Part shown: in pieces, positions 56,883 through 64,000 of the stretch
How the letters are laid out: every line of letters begins with the position of its first letter
Numbering within the stretch: position 1 is the stretch's first letter
NCBI RefSeq assembly: GCF_964340395.1
Contig: NC_135550.1
Span: forward strand, 29,889,176-29,953,175
Reading direction: 5' to 3'
Length of the DNA: 64,000 nucleotides
From: Glandiceps talaboti
Lineage: Eukaryota; Hemichordata; Enteropneusta; Spengelidae
Notes under the pieces: model-generated
The model's database searches: none
Seen by the model: only the letters and a program-made list of their open reading frames with translations
What the model was told of the DNA's origin: nothing
Program-made: the position numbers and the translations under genes

Positions 56883-56914
56883 TGTGAGGAACCTTTAGTA
56901 ACAGGTTCCTCACA
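56883..56914. repeat. Hairpin with a perfect 12-bp stem in gene 2 intron 1
   Basis: TGTGAGGAACCT and AGGTTCCTCACA are exact complements around an 8-nt loop. Confidence 0.9.
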
Positions 56915-57149
56915 AACACAATTAGACATGAACAATTGTACATGGACACTCACGATTTAATTGAATTTGCATATTATAACTACTAATGACAAGATGTGCA
57001 ACAAAAGTACAGCTGTTGACATCATCTTTTCTGTAGTGTTAGATAATATTTTGATATTGAAATAATTAGTGAAGTGTGAAAAAGGACAGTCTGAAAAAAT
57101 TATACTTGTAAATCGATATTGGTAATTTGAATGAACTTAGCTGAAAGAT

Positions 57150-57153
57150 GTAT

Positions 57154-57208
<55 letters not shown>

Positions 57209-57211
57209 TTT
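57150..57211. repeat. (TTTA)n microsatellite
   Basis: About 15 TTTA units within intron 1 of unidentified gene 2. Confidence 0.95.
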
Positions 57212-57590
57212 GTGTGTGCATTCAACAGACAAGGGAGTCCATGAATAGATACAGTAATATAAAAATAATTGTTGTCACCTTGAAATATCTAATACCCTGT
57301 TCAACAATAGGCATGGCCCAACACATTGAATTCTATAATCAGGGTGTCTGGTGCCATGCTAATGTCATAGCATGGTTCCTTGTATACTTGTCATATGATG
57401 GCTTCTGAACAAACCAATATCAAATCCACATTAGTATGGCCTGTTTGATCTTACCACATGTAGGGAAGTCAATCAAGTCGTTTACCTTTGGCATGTATCG
57501 ATACTCTACTGGGTCAAGTTTACCTACTGTGCATGTTTACCACTTTATACTTTTCTATTTGAAGGAGGGGGTTTAATTGTAGGCCATTTT

Positions 57591-57759
57591 CACAGTGAAT
57601 CAATGCATGGTTCAATCTTTAACATGATCATAGTACATTTATCTAGCAATCCATGATGTCTAGTGCTAAGGTCTGTGAAAGGAAAAACGGCATTGTCATT
57701 TTGTCACAAATCACTTCAATTGGCAAATTAGTAAAGATAAAACACACATATCCTATAAT
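57591..57759 (+). repeat. Dispersed repeat R1, copy 1
   Basis: About 165 bases match 58940-59112 in the same orientation at roughly 80% by eye. Shared blocks include TCAATGCATGGTTCAATCTT, AACATGATCAT, CTAGTGCTAAG and CGGCATTGTCATTTTGT. I see no terminal repeats or coding content. It is probably part of an uncharacterised interspersed repeat family. Confidence 0.75.
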
Positions 57760-57799
57760 GGAAATAAATCAAACTTGACATTGTAGAAGTGAAAGTGAT

Positions 57800-58123
57800 C
57801 GCAGAAGTTGTCTCTTGTAATGACTATAACAGAAAAGTTTCAAGTGTAAAGATTGACGTTCTGCAGGTTCACATCCCATCACTGCTGTTTGTGACTAAAG
57901 CCCTTGGGCAAGATTTGAACCACGAATGTGCCTCACCTGTATACTTGGGGACCTGGTAGGATAGAAGTTGCAATGCTTTAATCATATGCGCTTATAAAGG
58001 CTGCAATGGATTGTATGTTCCCCAAGGAGCTGAGGAAGTATAAAGGGTCTCTGTGCCGCTATAGGTCCGAGCCAGGGGTAATAATTGTGAGCACAGAGTG
58101 GGAAAGTGCTATATAAGAACCAA

Positions 58124-58183
<60 letters not shown>
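57800..58183 (+). mobile_element. tRNA-derived SINE with ATT-repeat tail
   Basis: The segment has an internal polymerase III B box, GGTTCACATCC, at 57866-57876. It then has the central CTTGGGCAAGATTTGAACC and GGGGACCTGGTAGGA stretches typical of old SINEs in aquatic invertebrates, then GTGCTATATAAGAACC leading into an (ATT)n tail at 58127-58183. That GCTATATAA-plus-ATT ending resembles the 3' end of CR1/L2-like LINEs, whose machinery would have mobilised it. The A box is degraded, so the 5' boundary is approximate. The element looks old and inactive. Confidence 0.65.
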
Positions 58184-58325
58184 AACAGTTCATTTGTTAT
58201 CAGACACAAGGTGTGGGTAGGATAAATAGCTCTAGTGGAAAAGAACCACATCGCTTCAATAGTGGTTGATCCATATTTTTCGCATGAACTTTTTACTGCA
58301 AATGTACACATGAGCAGTTTTGTTT

Positions 58326-58330
<5 letters not shown>

Positions 58331-58408
<78 letters not shown>
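58331..58408. repeat. (GT)n microsatellite
   Basis: About 39 uninterrupted GT units, 147 bases beyond the SINE tail. Confidence 0.97.
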
Positions 58409-58412
<4 letters not shown>

Positions 58413-58614
58413 ATGTGTGCATGTATGTGTGCAAGTTATACTGTTATTCTGGGATATTTCTTGCAAAAATGAAATTCAAAATGTGGTAACAATAACATAA
58501 TGTGCTTTCTTTCACCATGTAATACAAAAATAACATTTATCATTGTTAGTTTAATCATGTTGATCACTGTCCAAAATTGCTTTAATGCCATAATCATTTG
58601 TCCTTCTCATTCAG

Positions 58615-58701
58615 ATTTATCTAAATGATAGGAGTGTTTTGTATATTTTACTACAGTATGAATACAAACTTTTAAAGAAAGGAACTTGGAATGAAGGAAT
58701 G
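58615..58701 (+). CDS. Unidentified gene 2, second coding exon
   Basis: An 87-base exon lies between the acceptor TTCTCATTCAG and the donor GTAAGTAC. It is open in phase 0 at both ends, starting IYLNDRSVLY and ending YEYKLLKKGTWNEGM. Joined to the first exon it keeps frame and looks like a genuine folded-protein N-terminus. A smaller exon using the internal TACTACAG acceptor is possible and would keep the same frame. The family is not recognised. Confidence 0.55.
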
Positions 58702-58939
58702 GTAAGTACAATATTTGAATGAATTACAAGTGATATCATTAAACATAGTGGTATTGTTCTGTCTGTGATAGGTGCATGATGGCATTAACCCATGTACTTT
58801 TGTATAAGTTCTTGATTTTATGTAGCTTACATAGAACTGTAGCATGGCAATAACTGTGAAAGATCAGTTCATTTTAGCTATTAAAGGTGTACTTTAACTT
58901 TAACATAATTTTAAGCATGCTCTGCTATATCTCTGTGTT

Positions 58940-59112
58940 ACAGGGTCAATGCATGGTTCAATCTTAAACATGATCATGGTACATGTATGTAGTAATCCCA
59001 GTAGCATGATACCTAGTGCTAAGCTCTGAAAGGAAAATCGGCATTGTCATTTTGTTGCAAATAACTGAAATTGGCGAATTAGAAAAGTAAAAGTGCACAA
59101 GCCTGTAAATAT
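58940..59112 (+). repeat. Dispersed repeat R1, copy 2
   Basis: This is the partner of 57591-57759 in direct orientation, with the same block order plus a short insertion after GTACATGTATGTAG. Divergence between the copies points to old insertions and not to a recent local duplication. Confidence 0.75.
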
Positions 59113-59604
59113 AGCCACCAGGAATCATCTGTGCCAATGGCTACTTATCTTTTCAATCAATATATTTTAAAGTCCATTTATGAAAATATACATCCAGCTT
59201 CTTATTTGACATATAGTTATTAATATACTTCCAAACTATGACACAAAGTGCTGGGGTCACCTTTAGAGATTCTGTTACAATGGTATAATAATGCATCATA
59301 TCTTGAGTGGCTCTATTTTTTTAAGTTAACTGTTTAAGAATACCATATATCTTTAGTGAAATGGCTTGTAATAGCCCCATAAACTGTTCTTTTCATCAAT
59401 TTTGAAGGTTCTCAGTGAACCATTATAAATGACAACAAATTTACAACATTTTTTTGAGTACTTAGTAGTATCATGTGTCCCCTTTTAATGATCAAGGTCA
59501 AACAATTTTCATGAATTTTTAGCTAGATTAGAGCATTAGAAACAATCAATACATTTCAAGTATTTGTACCTTGCAAATCATACTAATATTGTCTGTTATA
59601 CCAG

Positions 59605-59900
59605 ACACAAGCCAGGTTGAATGTGCTTGAACAAAAAAATATGGGTTTTATACCCTGGTCATTCTACGCGATGACAACTTGTGTCTATGTCATTGGTTCT
59701 GTGGTGCTCAAAGTATGACTCAAAACATCCAAATTGCCATTATTTTTCCCCTTTTTTCAATAAATTATTCATGAGGAGTTATGTTATAGTTATATTATTC
59801 CTTAATTATTTTGAAAATACATGTGCCCTACTCATCTCTCAAAATGACAAGGCCCCTTAGGTCACTCTGTTTTTCCTTGGCTGACCGAAGAAACATATAT
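59605..59900 (+). repeat. Interspersed repeat R2, copy 1
   Basis: This segment aligns along most of its length with the reverse complement of 61670-62015. Shared blocks include TTGAACAAAAAA, CTGGTCATTCTA, GTGTCTATGTCA, TTGCCATTATTTT and TTTTCCTTGG. An imperfect hairpin at 59813-59876 (GAAAATAC against GTTTTTC, CCTA against TAGG) sits near its right end. Confidence 0.7.
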
Positions 59901-60710
59901 ATATTGAGGAACAACATATTATACCCTTGTATACATTCCTATTCTATACCACATATATTTTTTAAGGAATGGATATTTTCTGAGAAGTGAATTTAGTGAC
60001 GACAAGTCTACCTCTCTCTTTTTTTATTGTTTTGCACTGTCTGTAACTTGATGATTTGTCTTACTCATTCTTGCAATTGTATAATGAAAGTGTTGATATT
60101 CCCACCAATCCCTTGGTTCTATATACAGTGTGCACATGTATATCAGATTAATAGTAAAAGTATGTCAGTTATTTTGGGAAAACAAAACAAGTTAGAATCA
60201 ATACCAAACATGTATTGCAATATTAACATACTTATCCTTTTTGTCTGGCATTATATTACCATATATACATGTAGTTAGTTATTTAGAAGCTGTTCAAAGG
60301 AAACAATTGGCAATGTTTCTCCTTTGAAGAAAGCTAGCTGACTGTCTTAAATTGTGTGTGATGATGAAATATGAAAAAAACTGGCTACCTGACCACTGTT
60401 AGTAAAATGGTATTTGTAAGTTCAGGACTCTGAAACCTTGAAACATATATGTTGTCTGCAGGCTAACTGCTTTCAAATTGTTTTATCCCAAGTACAGTGA
60501 TAATCAGAGAAAAATGCTCCTAAGGTCATATGTTGTAAACTCAAACCCAGAAGGATTGGAACTTGGCTTGAATTATTTTAAATCAGTTTTGCAGTCTGTA
60601 TACAGAACCACTTTGGTGTTGATAGTACATGGTTGGCCCTTAGGCTGAAAGTCACTTACCTTTGGGAAGATCCATTCAGCAATTTACCTTCTAAGTGCCC
60701 AATTTGTGAT

Positions 60711-60790
60711 GCCTGGGGCAGCTCAGTTGGTGTGAGCGGCATTTCTCACTTTTGATAGGCAATGAGTATGAAATCAAGGAAAACTGATCT
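60711..60790 (+). repeat. tRNA-like SINE head fragment
   Basis: GGGGCAGCTCAGTTGGTGTG resembles a tRNA D-arm/A box (GCTCAGTTGGT) followed by AGCGGCA. The B box is not recognisable and no tRNA cloverleaf is complete, so this is a degraded SINE 5' end and not a tRNA gene. Confidence 0.4.
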
Positions 60791-61669
60791 AAAATTGTTC
60801 AATTGGCATATTTCATGGGGTTGACCAACCAGAAACCACTGGAAATGTATACCATGTGGAAGAGAAAAAATAGAATACTGTGTTGTTCTGGGCTTCCTAT
60901 GGCTCTATTTGAAGACTTCGTGTATTAAATGTGATGATTTCATCCTCAGAAATCAAAGCATTTATCACTAACTTGTGTGATTGTTGATGCATTGAGAATT
61001 ACATCCTGAAGCAAGTTATTATGTACACTTAAATTGCACTCAAAATCTGCCCAACAGCAGGGAAATACCAGACATGATTCTGTGTATATCAAATATTGCT
61101 GTAAGGGTTTTGAAGATAAATTTTTAAAACAACTGGAAAGGAAGTCATTAGAAGCACATTAAATGCCCATTCTTATATTGAACTTACTTATGATTACACA
61201 GTTGACAAAAAAAATGAATTTTTTACACTTGTCATCAAATTCATTTATTAAAAGTTGTTCTTCCTAAAACTTAAAAGGCATACTGGAAGTGCATAGATAA
61301 TGAAAGCTTTTTGAGCAAATTTTTCAATATCATACATAAAAATTAAAATATACTTCCAGACTTGTAGGCTCGATGGTGTTTTATGTTTCCATGATATATA
61401 ATAATTTGACCTTACAATTGCAGAGGAGTAAAATAATAGAGGCATATACTCTTTTCTACAACATACTCTAACCTGTGACACAATGAATAGCATTTTTCAA
61501 GATTTCATGTTGACATGATTCGACATGAGCATGTATGTTTGCTCCTCTTGAAATGTCTAAGACCATACAGTTGGGAACTTGAAGTTCCATGATGTGGAGT
61601 TCTGAGAAATTTGCCCTTAAATTTACCACAAAGTTTGTGCTCAAAAACATCTTTAACTTTGTATTATCA

Positions 61670-62015
61670 AACAATATTCCCAATGTCTTTCTTTGTCCAA
61701 CCAAGGAAAATACGAGTGACCTGATGGGCCTTTGTCACTACTCGTCTAGCGACTCATAGTGGCAACTGTTAGGTCACAAGTATTTTCCGGCTGAATGAAG
61801 AAAAATATTGGATAATAACATAATTATACCAGTGCCAGTAATATCATAAAAATCTGGCAAAATAATGGCAATTTTGAACGTTTTGACTCATATTTCAAAC
61901 ACAGCAGAACCAGTGACATAGACACGCGTTGTCATGACATAGATGTGCGTTGTCATGACATAGAATGACCAGAGTCTATATTCCATATTTTTTGTTCAAA
62001 TAGCTCATGCATGGT
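61670..62015 (-). repeat. Interspersed repeat R2, copy 2 (inverted)
   Basis: This is the inverted partner of copy 1. It has a better preserved hairpin at 61705-61788 and an internal 21-bp tandem duplication, GCGTTGTCATGACATAGA plus three bases repeated twice at about 61927-61968. The minus frame at 61468-61704 starts in this repeat. Confidence 0.7.
61705..61788. repeat. 84-bp imperfect palindrome near one end of R2 copy 2
   Basis: GGAAAATACGAGTGACCT pairs with AGGTCACAAGTATTTTCC (two mismatches), and CACTA then pairs with TAGTG nearer the centre. The unpaired centre is about 16 bases. It is MITE-like in shape and could fold in RNA. Confidence 0.7.
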
Positions 62016-62691
62016 ATAATTAATAGATATACAACAATGCAAGTGAAAAATAAGTGATATACAAGAACACAAGTAAAACTGAAAGATAATTGCATGTAGC
62101 ATATTGTATTTTGAATTTATCTTTTGAAAATACTGTACATACATACAGCACCAACAAATTCAAGACTTGCACTTGAACTTGGAATGATTAGAGGACAGCA
62201 TGCATGCTGAACATTAAAAACAACACGATTTTAAGTAAAAAAAACATAGATAATACAGACATCTGGTTTGTCTGCCAAAATTGAATGTGCGGTTACCGTA
62301 AAACTTCCCAACTCTTTAAATAAGTCATCATGTACTATATGTATGTATGCATGTGTATGTATTGCTTGATGGATGCCTATCAGTTCTTGCCTAGCTTATT
62401 TCAGTCACATAGTATTCAAATAAGTACATCTAATTTGTAATTTTATAACCGCTTTACTGTCAGCATATATCGCCAATGGAATAATGACGTGATGGACGTG
62501 TTATGGGTTTTTATCAATCATTTTATAATTATTAGAATGCATCAGATATCAGTGTGTCAGAGCTCCTCTTTAAAATTTACAAGTCTGAGGAGACAGACAG
62601 AAATTACAATGGCTACATGAGGTCACTAAAACTTATTTTAACCCTTTCAATTATCATAAGTGATTGTGGTGATTATAATAATTAAATTCAG

Positions 62692-62749
62692 GATCATCCA
62701 GATGCTTATTACGAATCCCCTAATGCTGATCTTATTTATTTAGCTGAAG
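62692..62749 (+). CDS. Unidentified gene 2, third candidate exon
   Basis: The acceptor AATTAAATTCAG is followed by 58 bases reading DHPDAYYESPNADLIYLAE plus one base, then the donor GTAGGC. Phase 0 entry agrees with the exon at 58615-58701, so the junction would read NEGM then DHPD. The residue mix (D, H, P, Y, E) is unlike translated AT-rich noise. Exons between 58.7 and 62.7 kb could have been missed. I could not place the next exon before the window end. Confidence 0.5.
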
Positions 62750-64000
62750 GTAGGCAAGATTTCAGACACAACTCTCCAGCTGCCCTTAGGCTGAAATAAT
62801 GAAAAATTAGTAAAATTGCAGAATTAAGGACAATTTTGCAACCTATCTGGTAAAGTAATCAGTGCTTGAGTGGCCCACTATTAGATTTGTCTAATGATTC
62901 AGAAGTGATGACAATGTTAGCAGCATAGCCTCAAGGCACAGATATTGAAATGCAAGCCAAATGGATGCATTTCTGCCTCAGGTGTCTACCTCACCGACGT
63001 GTCACTTAGGCATGTTAACTCAGCTCTCAGCTTGTCAGTTCATCTACATGCTTCCCTAAACCACTAAGCAAATCAAACCATGAAGTGCAAATTTCAAGTC
63101 TGTGCTGCGTAAGCTGCTGTGTCAGCCAAAGCAATTGCTGTCAAGATGAGAATAATCAAATATGGTTAAGGCTAGGACTCTGCTGCTTGATAGCACCCGT
63201 TAACCATTATAATTTTCTCTCTATGTTGTAAACTTTGCTCCAGGTCGTGGCTGAGTCATTTTCAATGATTTCAAATCCAGCTTAAAGTGTGAAGGAGCTT
63301 GCGCATCCTTCTGTCCAGATCATGTAGTAGCACCTATAGGTTTTGAAACTTGCCAATAGGGTGGATTACAACAATGCACTTACAAATGACATGTCAACAT
63401 AAATGTTACTGTTTATCAGAAAATTTCAGAAATGTAGAAGACTTTTTGGGAATGAGTTCAAAAAATTGACAGACTTTGTGGCATTGTGCTATTTTAATGA
63501 GAGTTTTGTCCAGTCTGAGTATGTAATCAAGACATTCCTCTGTCCTCAGACTTCAACTTATGTGGGCATCAGTAGTGAAAACAAGCCTCTATGACACCTG
63601 GTTTTGTCAACTATCTTGTGTAGTACTGACCAGTAATGATACCCCTGCTGCTGCGGTGTCATCCACAAACAGTTTAACATGTACTTCCCCTCGGGAGTTC
63701 ACTGGATAGGGTGACACTTAGTCAAGTTTTGGCATCAAAAAGAATGTGGACAAAATTCAAAAGTGGACTGATTAATGCTCATTAGTGGAAAGAGAAACGT
63801 GTTCAGATGAAACCAGGAGATGTTCAGCCGGCCAGAAAATTAAAGCATTTACACCAGGCCAGTTAGTTGCATGGATAGGAGGGAATTAATGGTCCCAATC
63901 AGTTTCAGGTAGAGTGGTTTCTAATAAAACTATCCGGAGAAAGGCAAGATTGGTTACTTGACACCTCTTCAGTTAATGACCCATTCAACACAATCAGACA
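62750..64000. other. Right edge, probably gene 2 intron
   Basis: Several AG-preceded open stretches (for example after 62980 and after 63908) fit the phase but lack a good donor, so none is called. No repeat is recognised. Confidence 0.3.

Larger units (their letters stand above)
56515..58614 (+). other. Intron 1 of unidentified gene 2
   Basis: The 2100-base interval is bounded by GTAAGT and TTCAG. It contains a 12-bp-stem hairpin (56883-56914), a TTTA microsatellite (57150-57211), repeat R1 copy 1 (57591-57759), a tRNA-derived SINE (about 57800-58183) and a GT microsatellite (58331-58408). The 86-codon frame at 57148-57408 begins inside the TTTA microsatellite and is not a gene. Confidence 0.45.
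58702..62691 (+). other. Intron 2 of unidentified gene 2 (may hide exons)
   Basis: The interval holds repeat R1 copy 2, both copies of repeat R2 in opposite orientation, and a tRNA-like SINE head at 60711. No further splice-bounded, phase-compatible exon stood out, but short exons are easy to miss. Apart from those repeats I see nothing. Confidence 0.35.

Noticed and set aside
60660-60712. Minus-strand exon candidate bounded by CCCCAG and GTAAGTGAC, reading ASQIGHLEGKLLNGSSQ
   Set aside because: Its acceptor falls in the tRNA-like SINE head, it is only 17 codons, and no partner exon in matching phase was found.
61468-61704. Minus-strand frame of 78 codons
   Set aside because: It begins inside repeat R2 and shows no recognisable motif; probably chance or old repeat coding sequence.
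63590-63720. Minus-strand stretch reading VKLFVDDTAAAGVSL, faintly like a reverse transcriptase FxDD motif
   Set aside because: Only a single short motif, bounded by stops, with no other reverse transcriptase blocks nearby.

Overview
The window is AT-rich animal DNA with introns, SINE remnants and many microsatellites. I see no bacterial or organellar features. The one gene I can name is a Six3/6-class (Optix) homeobox gene. Its protein looks like an invertebrate orthologue: 244 residues, no long N-terminal extension, and a short C-terminal tail that I cannot match to the vertebrate one. I read the source as a (probably marine) invertebrate bilaterian. Phylum cannot be settled from this sequence alone.

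Layout: 1-7740 is 5' flank with no supported gene. 7747-8018 is the proximal promoter and 5' leader, with a TGATTGACAG (PBX/MEIS-type) site, CCAAT boxes and a TATA-like element. 8019-8590 is coding exon 1, holding the whole SIX domain and homeodomain. 8591-12764 is the single coding intron, and 12765-12927 is coding exon 2. Polyadenylation signals lie at 13361 and 13830. The conserved protein junction requires the intron to start with GC instead of GT, making it a GC-AG intron.

From about 13.9 to 56.4 kb I find no convincing gene. This 42-kb stretch holds large compound microsatellites (29.5-30.2, 42.4-42.6, 43.5-43.8, 45.97-46.1 and 47.8-48.05 kb), a striking number of perfect or near-perfect inverted repeats (19967, 24364, 30531, 48385-48479, 51199-51299) and scattered candidate transcription factor motifs. 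Such a desert beside a developmental homeobox gene would be a natural place for long-range enhancers, but that is inference.

From 56464 to the window end a second + strand gene can be pieced together from three short, splice-bounded, phase-compatible exons (56464-56514, 58615-58701, 62692-62749). I do not recognise its product. Its introns carry a tRNA-derived SINE with an ATT-repeat tail, a pair of direct dispersed repeats (R1), an inverted pair of an approximately 300-bp repeat that carries a hairpin near one end (R2), and several smaller hairpins. Most open reading frames longer than 60 codons elsewhere come from microsatellites or chance. No prokaryote-style system, CRISPR array or intact transposon is visible.
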